DNA of 51,095 bases from a bacterium (lineage in GTDB: Bacteria; Actinomycetota; Acidimicrobiia; Spongiisociales; ZC4RG35). Under the pieces are notes generated by a model. That model did not search any database, was not told the DNA's origin, and worked only from the letters and a program-made list of their open reading frames with translations. Position numbers and translations under genes: made by a program. The stretch spans positions 1 to 51,095 of the forward strand of contig JAPPFD010000029.1 of the NCBI GenBank assembly GCA_028823995.1, in the 5' to 3' direction. Each line of letters begins with the position of its first letter. The stretch's first letter is position 1. Of the stretch, positions 32,092-40,743 are shown piece by piece.

Positions 32092-33153
32092 TCATCGAGG
32101 ATGCTTCGCTCTGCCGACGATCCAGTCCCCAATCCCGCCGGACAGCACGTTTGCCACGATGACAACCAGCGCACCCACCAGGACCAGAGTCGGGTTGCCC
32201 ACCTCGATGGTGGTGAACATCCACAGCCACAACAGCGAGAACACCGTCTGGACGTAGACCAGATTGTTGACCGACAGTTGTTCGGTGAACAGATTGGACC
32301 TGATGAACAGCGCATTGCCGGGAAGCATGATGAAGAGCCCGCAAAACACCGCGGTCGCCATGCCGGTGGTGGACATCCGCCATCCGCCCATCGCCGCCGC
32401 CCCCGCCAGAAAGGGCAGCGACAGCAGGTTTCCGACTCCATAGGCAACTATCACCATCGCCGACTCCGGTCGCGGTCCCCTGTCGCCCGTCTCCGCGGCC
32501 ATCTCGACACCCCACCTGAAGCTCTTGGCCGTCAGCACCCCGCCGGTGGTGATGGCGGCCGCCAGGCCGACGCCCAGCAGCGTCCGCGCCATCGAACCTT
32601 CCAGGTTGACCCCACCGGCGCCTCCCCAGGTGACCGCCCCCATCCCGCCGAAGGCCAACGCCAGCGCCGCTCCATCCACCAGGGTCAGCCTCCGGTACCG
32701 GTCCCCGCTTCCGATGGCTCGGTCCTGGCGGCCCATCACCAGGACGAACAGCGCGGGGAAGGCTCCGACGATGATCGTGGACACGGCGGTGTCCACGAAC
32801 TGAATGGACAGCACGAAGAACACGATGCTGAAATGGGAGTACGTCGACGCCAGTATCCCCACCGCCGATCGCCGCTGCCTCCTGCTCTCCACCGGGTCGC
32901 CCGCATATCGCCACCACGCCATCCATCCGAATGAGCGCCTCAAGACCAGTGCCGCCACATCCCGCTGCAACAGTTCAGGGTGGAACAGCAGCAGGTAGAG
33001 CACCGTCGCCGCGAACTTGCCGGAAAGGGCGCCGAACTGGAACGCCCAGGGGTCATCCCCGGTGGCCAGGCCCAGATCCACCCACAACGGATAGGTGGAT
33101 GATATGAGCACGTTGCCCAACATCATTTTCGTGGAGCCCGGCAAGGTCTTCAT
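32092..33153 (-). CDS. Ten-helix permease, DMT/EamA-like, second of tandem pair
   Basis: This 353-residue protein has about ten hydrophobic helices in two similar halves, like drug/metabolite transporters. Landmarks are MMLGNVLISSTYPLWVDLG, FVDTAVSTIIVGAFPALFVL and NLVYVQTVFSLLWLWMFTTI. It is clearly paralogous to the upstream gene along its whole length, including the MGRQDRAIG loop. Its ATG overlaps the stop of that gene by four bases, so both are translationally coupled and may form a heterodimer. Substrate unknown. Confidence 0.8.
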   Translation of the reverse strand: MKTLPGSTKMMLGNVLISSTYPLWVDLGLATGDDPWAFQFGALSGKFAATVLYLLLFHPELLQRDVAALVLRRSFGWMAWWRYAGDPVESRRQRRSAVGILASTYSHFSIVFFVLSIQFVDTAVSTIIVGAFPALFVLVMGRQDRAIGSGDRYRRLTLVDGAALALAFGGMGAVTWGGAGGVNLEGSMARTLLGVGLAAAITTGGVLTAKSFRWGVEMAAETGDRGPRPESAMVIVAYGVGNLLSLPFLAGAAAMGGWRMSTTGMATAVFCGLFIMLPGNALFIRSNLFTEQLSVNNLVYVQTVFSLLWLWMFTTIEVGNPTLVLVGALVVIVANVLSGGIGDWIVGRAKHPR

Positions 33154-34241
33154 CGATGTACCGGATCACCCCGCCGCCGGTGATTGGCCTTACCGATCAT
33201 CCACTCCCCCACCCCCGCGGAGAGAACGTTGGCCACGATGACCGTCACCGCGCCCGCAAAGACCAGTGTCGGGTTGCCCACGTCGATGGTGGTGAACATC
33301 CACAGCCACAGGAGCGAGAACAACATCTCCGCGTATATCAGGTTGTTGACCGACAGGCGCCGGGTGGACAGATTGGCCCGGATGAACAGGATGTTGGCGG
33401 GGAACATGACCACCAGGCCGCAGACCAGCGCCATGGCGAAACCGGCGTTCGACATCCGCCATCCGGTGGTGACCGCCATGCCCGCAATCAGGGGAAGGGC
33501 CAGCAGGGTTCCCGCCGCGTAGGAGATCAGCACCAATGCAGACTCCGAACCCAGTCCTGTGACGCCCGTCTCCCTGGCGCGGTACACGCCCCACTTGAAA
33601 CTCTTGGCCGACAGCAACCCCCCGGTGGTGGCGGCTGCTGCCAGGAACACCCCCACCAGCGTCCGCCACAACGCACCCTCCAGATCGACCACGGCTGCGG
33701 CGCCCCACGCCACGGTGGCCATCCCGCCGAACGCCAACGTCATCGTGACGCCGTCCACCTTGGTCAGGCGCCGGTAGCGGCCGCCGCCTCCCAGAGCGCG
33801 GTCCTGGCGTCCCATGAGCATCACGAACAGGGCGGGAAACGCTCCCACGACGATCGCCGACACCGCGGTGTCCACGAAGCGGGTCGACCAAACGAAGCAG
33901 GTGATGCTGAACTGGGAGTAGCCGGACGCCAGAATCCACACCGCGGATCTTCGCTGCTTCCTCCTCTCCGGTGAATCGCCGGCAAGTCGCCAGAACGCCA
34001 GCCATCCGAACGCCCGTCTCAGCAACAGAGTGGCGACATGCCGTTGCCGGAACTCGGGATGGGCCAGCGCCAGGTAGAGGAGTATCGATATGAGCTTGCC
34101 GGACATGGCGCCGACCTGGAACACCCACGGGTCGCCATCGGTCCCCAGGCCCACATCCACCACCAGGGAGTAGGTTGACGCTATCAGCACCGAGCCGAGC
34201 ATCAGCTTGCTGGGGCCGTCAAGGACCCATCGAGCCGCCAC
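33150..34241 (-). CDS. Ten-helix permease, DMT/EamA-like, first of tandem pair
   Basis: This paralogue of the next gene has the same helix layout and shared loops (FVDTAVSAIVVGAFPALFVM, MGRQDRALG, NNLIYAEMLFSLLWLWMF). The open frame reaches a GTG at 34328, but the first 30 residues are not shared with the paralogue. GTG at 34241 gives a matching N terminus and is preferred with modest confidence. A recent tandem duplication is likely. Transport of a small metabolite across the inner membrane is a guess from the fold. Confidence 0.78.
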   Translation of the reverse strand: MAARWVLDGPSKLMLGSVLIASTYSLVVDVGLGTDGDPWVFQVGAMSGKLISILLYLALAHPEFRQRHVATLLLRRAFGWLAFWRLAGDSPERRKQRRSAVWILASGYSQFSITCFVWSTRFVDTAVSAIVVGAFPALFVMLMGRQDRALGGGGRYRRLTKVDGVTMTLAFGGMATVAWGAAAVVDLEGALWRTLVGVFLAAAATTGGLLSAKSFKWGVYRARETGVTGLGSESALVLISYAAGTLLALPLIAGMAVTTGWRMSNAGFAMALVCGLVVMFPANILFIRANLSTRRLSVNNLIYAEMLFSLLWLWMFTTIDVGNPTLVFAGAVTVIVANVLSAGVGEWMIGKANHRRRGDPVHR

Positions 34242-34328
34242 TACCGGGACACTCTGCAGAGGGTTGTCAGCGGGTCGCGCCGCGGGGAGATCGCCGGTCC
34301 ATCCACCCCGATCACAGACCATCCGCAC

Positions 34329-34724
34329 GGTCGGCGGGGGTGTTCACATCCTGTTGTTCGCGCACTTCCTGGCGGCCAGGCTATCCGCTGTCGCATCCTC
34401 GTTCTCCGGACAGGACCCCGTCCGGGAGCCGCCGGGCAGGAGCCGCGCGCGGGACACCCTGGACCCGGTCTCGTATTTCCATCCAGATTAGGGTCCGTCC
34501 CTCCCCCGCCCCCACCAATCTGTCTCGCTTTTTCCCTCTCCCGGCGGCCCGGTTGAAGCACGGGAACGGGACATGGCGTGTATTGTGGGTTCCTAGCCCC
34601 ATGCCTTCTGGTTGGACCACTACGAGGACCGGTCTTCTTCGATGAAGCTGCGACTCTCGAAACCCCCCAAGTCAAAGCCACCCGGTTCCACCGAGCGTTC
34701 GATGCATCCCGATCGGCTGTCGAC
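34329..34724. other. Divergent intergenic region before CoA transferase genes
   Basis: No gene is supported in these roughly 400 bases between the permease pair and the CoA transferase operon. The CoA transferase frame is open upstream to 34578, but similarity to the family begins only at 34725. Promoters for both directions must lie here; I could not identify a clear operator. Confidence 0.4.
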
Positions 34725-35435
34725 ATGATCGACAAACGGGTCGGGAGCCCCGGAGAAGCCGTGGCCGGAATCGGCGACGGCGACACCGTGATGATCGGCG
34801 GGTTCGGCGAGGCGGGCAGCCCGATCGAACTGATCCACGCCCTGATCGACCACGGCGCCGCCAACCTCACCGTGATCAGCAACAACTCCGGCAGCGGGGA
34901 GATAGGACTGGCCGCTCTCATCCGGGCCGGCCAGGTCGCCAAGATCGTGTGCTCCTTCCCCCGCAGCACCAACTCCACCGTGTTCCCGGACCTCTTCAAC
35001 GCCGGCCGGATCCAACTGGAACTGGTCCCCCAGGGCACCCTGGCGGAGCGGATCAGAGCCGGAGGGGCGGGCATTCCGGCCTTCTACACTCCCACCGCCG
35101 CCGGCACCGACCTGGAAGCCGGGAAGGAACGGCGGGAGTTCGACGGGCGCCCCTGTCTCCTGGAGCATGCCCTGGTGGCGGACTGGTCCCTGATCAAAGC
35201 CCGGACCGCCGATTCCCACGGCAACCTGGTGTACAACAAGACCGCCCGCAATTTCTCCCCTCTCATGGCCATGGCCGGCCGGACCACGGTGGTCCAGGCC
35301 TCCGCGGTCGTCGAGCCGGGATGCCTGGACCCCGAAGCGGTGATCACGCCGGGCATCTTCGTCGATCACGTGGTGCACGTGCCGAACCCTGAGCACGAGT
35401 CGGAGTTGGTCGCCCGGGGGGCCCGCTACCCATGA
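34725..35435 (+). CDS. 3-oxoacid CoA-transferase subunit A
   Basis: This 236-residue subunit begins at the family position MIDKRVGSPGEAVAGIGDGD with the CoA-binding loop VMIGGFGEAGSP, followed by LTVISNNSGSGE and the segment PAFYTPTAAGTDLEAGKE. It pairs with subunit B in the next gene, whose ATG overlaps this stop by four bases. Members act on acetoacetate or 3-oxoadipate. The nearby genes do not settle which; no pca genes are seen. Confidence 0.92.
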   Translation: MIDKRVGSPGEAVAGIGDGDTVMIGGFGEAGSPIELIHALIDHGAANLTVISNNSGSGEIGLAALIRAGQVAKIVCSFPRSTNSTVFPDLFNAGRIQLELVPQGTLAERIRAGGAGIPAFYTPTAAGTDLEAGKERREFDGRPCLLEHALVADWSLIKARTADSHGNLVYNKTARNFSPLMAMAGRTTVVQASAVVEPGCLDPEAVITPGIFVDHVVHVPNPEHESELVARGARYP

Positions 35436-36091
35436 GCCCCACCGCCATGGGCCTGACGACCCGCCAGATGGCCCGGCGGGCCGCGCAGGACATCTCCGAC
35501 GGCTCCTATGTCAACCTGGGCATCGGACTGCCCGAGTTGATCGCCCTCTTCATCCCCGACGACCGGGAGATCGTGCTGCACATCGAGAACGGGCTGTTGG
35601 GAATGGGCCCGTCGCCCGAGCCCGGCAAGGGAGATCCCGAACTGATCAACGCCGGCAAGAAACAGGTCACCACCCGGCCGGGCGCCTCCTATTTCCATCA
35701 GGCCGACAGCTTCGCCATGATCCGCGGCGGTCACCTCGATCTCAGCGTGCTGGGCGCCCTGGAGGTGGCGGCCAACGGCGACCTGGCCAACTGGTCGACC
35801 GGTGGGGAGCACGCCATCCCGGCGGTGGGCGGAGCGATGGACCTGGTGTCCGGCGTGAAGGCCGTGTACGTAATCTCAAGACACTGCACCCGGGACGGGA
35901 CGCCCAAGCTCGTCGAGCGCTGCTCCTATCCCCTCACAGGCGCCGGCGTGGTGGACCGCGTCTACACCGACCTGGCCGTGATCGACATCACCGCCAAGGG
36001 ATTCGAGGTCGTCGAACTGTCTCCCGGCGTGTCCTTCGACCATGTTGCGGCCCGCACGGCGGCACCGCTTCGGGACGCGCGACCCGCCTAG
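35432..36091 (+). CDS. 3-oxoacid CoA-transferase subunit B
   Basis: This 219-residue subunit carries the catalytic glutamate in LHIENGLLGMGPSP, the residue that forms the CoA thioester intermediate. Other marks are RAAQDISDGSYVNLGIGLPE, GGHLDLSVLGALEVAANGDL and the late CSYPLTGAGVVDRVYTDLAV. It is coupled to subunit A and ends convergent with the M20 peptidase gene. The enzyme would move CoA from succinyl-CoA to a 3-oxoacid. Confidence 0.93.
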   Translation: MSPTAMGLTTRQMARRAAQDISDGSYVNLGIGLPELIALFIPDDREIVLHIENGLLGMGPSPEPGKGDPELINAGKKQVTTRPGASYFHQADSFAMIRGGHLDLSVLGALEVAANGDLANWSTGGEHAIPAVGGAMDLVSGVKAVYVISRHCTRDGTPKLVERCSYPLTGAGVVDRVYTDLAVIDITAKGFEVVELSPGVSFDHVAARTAAPLRDARPA

Positions 36092-36166
36092 TCGACCGCC
36101 CGGCAGCACACTCCTCCCGGTGGCGGGGGCGGCGCCGTCTCCGGAGTCGAAGGGCTGGGCGGATCC

Positions 36167-37357
36167 TCACTGCGGAGAATGCAGTCCATCCGCCTCCACT
36201 GCCGCTTCATACCCGGCGGCCACGCCGCAGCAGTAGGCGGCGGCCGCCAGGAGGACGGCCTCGTCGTGGGGCACGTAGTCGGGGCTGTGCAGGTGGGCCT
36301 CGCCGAACTGGGAGGGCGCCCCGGCGAACACCATCAGGGTGGGGGCGATCTCTCCGAAGAAGGAGAAGTCGTCGGCGCCCATCGACCTGAACTGGGCGAC
36401 GGTCGGAAGGGACGCCTCCGGGGCCCAGCGCCTGAAGGCCTCCACCAGGGCCGGGGCGTTGACCAGCGGGGGCTCGCCCCGTTCCAGGCGCACCGAGGCG
36501 CGACACCCGTGGGCGGCGGCCGTGGCGGCGGCGGTCTCCTCCACCAACTCCTGCAGCGCCGTTCGGCTTCGAGCGGTCATGGCTCGAAAGGTCCCGGTGC
36601 AGGTTGCGGAACCGGGGAGGACGTTGGGCGCGGTCCCGCTGTGGACCGATCCGACCGAGACCACCACCGGCTCCAGCGGGTCGACTCTCCGGCCGGGGAT
36701 CTGTTGGAGAGCCATGATCGTGGCGCTCATGGCTCCGATGACATCGTCTGATTCATGGGGGTAACCGCCGTGCCCACCCCTGCCCTCGATGGTGATCTCG
36801 AACGCGTCCGAGGAGGCGTTGATCGTGCCCTCTCCCACCGCCACGTGGTTGACCGGCACTCGCGGATGGGTATGGACGGCGATGGCGGCGACGGGGTTGG
36901 CAAACAGCCTCTCCGCATCGTTCACCAGGCGTCGGGCTCCCGACGGGTACGTCTCCTCGGACGGCTGAAAGACGGCGGTGACGCCCACCGGTAGCCGGTC
37001 TTCCACCTCGCGGAGGGCGGTGACGGTCCCCGCCAGAGCCGCCATGTTGACGTCGTGGCCGCAGGCGTGCATCCAACCGTTGGTCGAGGCGTAGTCCCGG
37101 CGCGGGGGTTCGGCAACCTCGAGACCGTCGAGTTCGGCTCTCAGGATCACCGCGCCTTTCTCCACCGGCCCGATGTGCACCACCGTTGCGGTGTCGATCT
37201 CATGGTAGGTCGACCCCAGGTACCGGCGGATCAACTCGGCGGTCTCCCACTCCTGGTTGCCCGGCTCGGGGACCGCGTGGAGAGCGTGTCTGAGTTTGAC
37301 AAGCCGCGCCGAATCCTCCCGGATTTGGCCGAGAAGGCTCTTCAGAAGCGACTTCAC
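36167..37357 (-). CDS. M20-family amidohydrolase / metallopeptidase
   Basis: This 396-residue zinc amidohydrolase belongs to the hippurate hydrolase/AmhX-like branch of M20. Metal-site motifs are MHACGHDVNMAAL, PSEETYPSGAR, HTHPRVPVNHV, GRGGHGGYPHES and the closing MGADDFSFFGE. A dimerisation insert is present (VSVGSVHSGTAPNVLPGSA). It would remove an acyl or aminoacyl group from an amide. Its GTG overlaps the stop of the upstream amidohydrolase by four bases, placing it third in a three-gene operon. Confidence 0.9.
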   Translation of the reverse strand: MKSLLKSLLGQIREDSARLVKLRHALHAVPEPGNQEWETAELIRRYLGSTYHEIDTATVVHIGPVEKGAVILRAELDGLEVAEPPRRDYASTNGWMHACGHDVNMAALAGTVTALREVEDRLPVGVTAVFQPSEETYPSGARRLVNDAERLFANPVAAIAVHTHPRVPVNHVAVGEGTINASSDAFEITIEGRGGHGGYPHESDDVIGAMSATIMALQQIPGRRVDPLEPVVVSVGSVHSGTAPNVLPGSATCTGTFRAMTARSRTALQELVEETAAATAAAHGCRASVRLERGEPPLVNAPALVEAFRRWAPEASLPTVAQFRSMGADDFSFFGEIAPTLMVFAGAPSQFGEAHLHSPDYVPHDEAVLLAAAAYCCGVAAGYEAAVEADGLHSPQ

Positions 37358-38493
37358 CGGCCCAACCGGTAGAGCTTCTCGGCGTTGGAGCGTCCGATGG
37401 CGGTGGCGATCTCGGCCGCGTCGGAAGGAGAGCAGAAGCCGCGTCTCTGCCAGTCCTCAAGCAACGAGGAGAGGGCGCTCCGGAACCGCATGGACCCGAT
37501 GTAGTAAAGCTCGGGGAGGCCGAAGGCGTCGCTGGAGTACAGCACCTTCTCGAAGGGCGCCACCTCGAGAGCCTCGGCGAGTATGCGGTCATACCCGAGG
37601 GCGGCATGGGTGTTGACCTCCCCGGTGTCAAAGTAGACATTGGGATAGGTGGCGGCCAGGTAGGCGGCTTGGCGGTGGTAGGGCCAGCAGTGAAGTAAGC
37701 AGATGTTCACCGACGATGGGATCCGCCTGAGCCAGGGGGTGAAACGAGTCGGGTCCGCACGCCACAGTTCGAGGTCCCGGTCGCCGAAGCCGCTGTGCAG
37801 TTGGAGCGGGATTCCCAGGTCCTCCGCCACCTCCACGGCGACCCACAGGCAGTGGCGGAGGAGAACCACATCCTCCAGGCGGCGGCCGGGACTCCATCCG
37901 GCCAGCGCCGCCGAGACGGCCGCCACAGACGGGCGGTCGGGATCGATGTCGAGACCGGCCCGGTAGGCGATGATCGACTTGAGCCCCACCGCACACCCGG
38001 CCCGGCTCGCCAGCCGGCGGGCGAACTCATCGATGAAGCCTTCGCCGCCGACCGAGGCGAAGACCTCCTCGGCCACGGCCTCGACACGGACGATCTCGTG
38101 GGTCTCGAAGTCGCCCACCTTCTTCATGCCGTCGGGGGTGAGCACCTCACCGGAGAGGTGACCGGTGTCGATGAGGAGGTCGCTGAGTCCGGCGCCGGCC
38201 AGCATCCGCCGGGCCACCGCCGGTTCCCCGAGCAAAGACCGGCGCCGCAGGTACTCGGTGATCGGAGTGTGCGGGTCGACATCGAGAAGCGGCGCGCAGA
38301 GTGAACGTATCGCCAGGCCCAGAGGGGATGCAACCGGGTCGATGGCCGAACACATCTCCCGGCCGCCCTCGGTCAGGAGGGAGGCGAAGTCCTCGTGGCT
38401 CAACGGCGCGGAACTGACGCCGTGACAGTGGTGGTCCACCAACTCCAGATCGGCGATGGCCGAGGCCGTCTCCGAGTGGCGGCTAGTAGGCAT
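37354..38493 (-). CDS. Amidohydrolase-2 family protein, FluG N-terminal-like
   Basis: This 379-residue protein is a TIM-barrel amidohydrolase. The metal-binding HxH is in LELVDHHCHGVSS; LQLHSGFGDRDLELWRADP, NICLLHCWPYHRQAAYLA and KVLYSSDAFGLPELYYIGS mark later strands. It resembles the N-terminal half of fungal FluG and plant NodGS, in which it is fused to a glutamine synthetase domain. Here the synthetase is the adjacent upstream gene and overlaps this one by 11 bases if ATG 38493 is used (TTG 38508 is an alternative). It probably hydrolyses or forms an amide related to the ligase product. Confidence 0.85.
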   Translation of the reverse strand: MPTSRHSETASAIADLELVDHHCHGVSSAPLSHEDFASLLTEGGREMCSAIDPVASPLGLAIRSLCAPLLDVDPHTPITEYLRRRSLLGEPAVARRMLAGAGLSDLLIDTGHLSGEVLTPDGMKKVGDFETHEIVRVEAVAEEVFASVGGEGFIDEFARRLASRAGCAVGLKSIIAYRAGLDIDPDRPSVAAVSAALAGWSPGRRLEDVVLLRHCLWVAVEVAEDLGIPLQLHSGFGDRDLELWRADPTRFTPWLRRIPSSVNICLLHCWPYHRQAAYLAATYPNVYFDTGEVNTHAALGYDRILAEALEVAPFEKVLYSSDAFGLPELYYIGSMRFRSALSSLLEDWQRRGFCSPSDAAEIATAIGRSNAEKLYRLGR

Positions 38494-39778
38494 CGACGTA
38501 CTTGGCAATCAGCTCAGCCTCGTCGACCCCGGCGAATGTGGCCACCTCGTTTCTCTTCATGGTCAGGTAGCACTCCAGGAGGTCCGAGTCGAGGGCCTCC
38601 GCGATCACCGAGTCCCGCTCTAGGCAGTCGAGCGCCTCACCCAGGGATTGGGGCAACCGGGCGATGCCCCTCTCCTTCAACTCTGCCTCCGAGAGCACGG
38701 ACGGGTCGAACTCGACAGACTCCGGACACGGGAGTTCTCTCTCCAAGCCATCCATGCCGGCGATCAGGATGCCCGCCAGCGCAAGGTACGGGTTGGCGGT
38801 TGCGTCGGATGGCCGGTACTCGAGGTTGGCCCGTTCGTGATCGTGATCGCCGTCCACTCTCGACCTGGGGGCGACCCGGACCGCGGCCTCGCGATTCTGG
38901 TTTCCGAACACCACGTAGGCCGCACTCCAGGAGTGCGGGCGGAGCCGGAGGTAGGACGCCACCGTGGGGGCGGTGAGCGCGGTGAGCGCCGGGAGGTGGG
39001 CGACAATTCCGGCCGTGAACTGCTGGGCAGCCCGGGAGAGGCCGTGGTCGCCGCCGGGATCGTGGGTTACGGGCCGGCCCTGGCGGTCGAGGAGGCTGAA
39101 GTGGATGTGCACGCCGTTGGTTCCCGCACCCGGGCCGATGACCGGGGCGAAGGTGACGCGTTGCCCCTTTCGGCGGGCGATCTCTCGGACCACCGTCCGG
39201 GTTATCACCGCCCTGTCCGCGGCCCCGACGCCCACTGCGGGACGGGTCGTGACTTCGAACTGGTGCTGGCCGAACTCCGGGAGGATGTTCTCCGGCTCGA
39301 CGCCCGCCTCATCCAGCGCGCTAAAGATATCCTCCAGCAACGGCTCGACAACCCGGGCGGCCTCGAGCGAGAAGGGTGCGGGGGGCGCCGCATCGGTCAC
39401 GTGCGAGAATTCCTGTTCGAAGGCGGCAAACAACCGTAGGCCGAAGTCCTTCTCGAGCTGCGCGGCCTGAGACAAGAGCGCCGCGCGCGGACAGGATCGC
39501 CAGGGCTTTCCTTCCAGGTCCGTGGCCGTGCAGAGCACGAAGTTCATCTCCGAGGCGGTCGGCGTCCCCGGGATGTGGACCAGCGTGGCGGGATCGGGCA
39601 CCAATCGCAGGTCACCGACCGGTCCCCAGGGATTGTCCACCAACCCGCCGAACGGGTCGAGGGCCAGGTCCGCCGGGACCCAGCCAACCGACTGGGATCC
39701 CTCCGGGTCATAGTCGGGGATCGCCCGGCCGCGGCTGATCGCCGCCAGGTCGGTGTGCGCCAGCCACGTCAAAGCCAT
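38483..39778 (-). CDS. Glutamine synthetase-like gamma-glutamyl ligase
   Basis: This 431-residue enzyme has a glutamine synthetase catalytic domain: AAFEQEFSHV (metal ligands), NILPEFGQHQFEVTTRP, GTNGVHIHFSLLD, RLRPHSWSAAYVVFGNQNRE and LEYRPSDATANPYLALAGIL. The adenylylation Tyr loop of GlnA is absent, so it is more like PuuA/GlnA3/GlnA4-type gamma-glutamyl-amine ligases or FluG C-terminal domains. ATG at 39778 with GAGGAGG upstream is chosen over an upstream start. It leads an operon with two amidohydrolases, pointing to gamma-glutamylation and later hydrolysis of an amine or amino compound. Confidence 0.88.
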   Translation of the reverse strand: MALTWLAHTDLAAISRGRAIPDYDPEGSQSVGWVPADLALDPFGGLVDNPWGPVGDLRLVPDPATLVHIPGTPTASEMNFVLCTATDLEGKPWRSCPRAALLSQAAQLEKDFGLRLFAAFEQEFSHVTDAAPPAPFSLEAARVVEPLLEDIFSALDEAGVEPENILPEFGQHQFEVTTRPAVGVGAADRAVITRTVVREIARRKGQRVTFAPVIGPGAGTNGVHIHFSLLDRQGRPVTHDPGGDHGLSRAAQQFTAGIVAHLPALTALTAPTVASYLRLRPHSWSAAYVVFGNQNREAAVRVAPRSRVDGDHDHERANLEYRPSDATANPYLALAGILIAGMDGLERELPCPESVEFDPSVLSEAELKERGIARLPQSLGEALDCLERDSVIAEALDSDLLECYLTMKRNEVATFAGVDEAELIAKYVDAY

Positions 39779-39865
39779 GCCCGAACCACCTCCTCGGTCT
39801 CTCTGGGAATGTTGGCGGGGTTGTACCGGGTCACCTGCTGTGTGTGCAGGGTTCACCTTCAAAGC

Positions 39866-40717
39866 CTAGGTTTCGAGAAGGGATTCCCGGCGTCCACCTC
39901 GGGATGTCTGCTCCTGGACCCAGGCGACTATGTCATCAACCATCCCCATCCCCTGGGGCTCGATGATCGATCCGTGCCTGGCCCCGGGATAGACCTTGCG
40001 GTCAACCAGAGGGAGGTATCCCATCGCCTCGGTGGCGGACAGGGGCACGAGGTGGTCAGCGGCGCCGTGAAGCACCAGCGTGCGGGCGTTGTACTGATCG
40101 ACTGAGCGTCCGGCCCGCTCCATGTGCTCCAGCAGCAGCGCTCCCAGGCGCGCTGTAGTGCGGGTCGTCCTCAGCGGGTCGGCTCTGTGGAGATCGACCG
40201 TCGCCGGGTCGGTGAACACCCGGTTGAGATCGATCCAGTTGGGGAAAGTCATCCGAGGCGCAAGCCTGGCCAACAGCGGCGCCAGGCGGCGCTGCCAGGC
40301 CGAGGCGAGTTTCCCGACCGCAGGTGCGTGGAGGACCACCAAGTCCGGTTGGGGATGGTCCGACAGGGTGTACTCAACCGCTATCAGACCTCCGAGAGAG
40401 TGACCAAGTAGCACGACCGGCAGGTCGGTGGACAGGAGTGGGACCAGATTGTCGCGAACCTGGCGGAGGAAGTCAGACCAATCTTCGATGTCTGCACGGC
40501 GCCCGCCGGAGGCGCCACACCCCCGCAGGTCGAACCCGTGGGTGTCTATTCCCGCCGACGACAACCGGGCGCCGACCAGTTCCCAGCAGCCCGAGTGTTC
40601 GGCTGCGCCGTGAATCAGGAGGGCCGCCGCCCATGGATCCCGACATCGCCATCGTCTGCGCAGTTCCCTGATACCATCGCCGCCTGCAACGATCTCACTT
40701 GTGCTGGTCGGGTTCAA
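39866..40717 (-). CDS. Alpha/beta hydrolase (monoacylglycerol lipase-like)
   Basis: This protein of about 283 residues is a serine hydrolase: nucleophile elbow GHSLGGL, acid in LVLHGAADHLVPLS, His in YPGARHGSII, and oxyanion strand ALLIHGAAEHSGCW. RGCGASGGRRADIEDWSDFL matches the lysophospholipase/monoacylglycerol lipase group. The TTG at 40717 is the only plausible start in frame near the domain. It is upstream of the ligase operon by 87 bases and may be part of it. Confidence 0.85.
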   Translation of the reverse strand: MNPTSTSEIVAGGDGIRELRRRWRCRDPWAAALLIHGAAEHSGCWELVGARLSSAGIDTHGFDLRGCGASGGRRADIEDWSDFLRQVRDNLVPLLSTDLPVVLLGHSLGGLIAVEYTLSDHPQPDLVVLHAPAVGKLASAWQRRLAPLLARLAPRMTFPNWIDLNRVFTDPATVDLHRADPLRTTRTTARLGALLLEHMERAGRSVDQYNARTLVLHGAADHLVPLSATEAMGYLPLVDRKVYPGARHGSIIEPQGMGMVDDIVAWVQEQTSRGGRRESLLET

Positions 40718-40743
40718 GATCTATTCAGGATATTGACTCCCGT

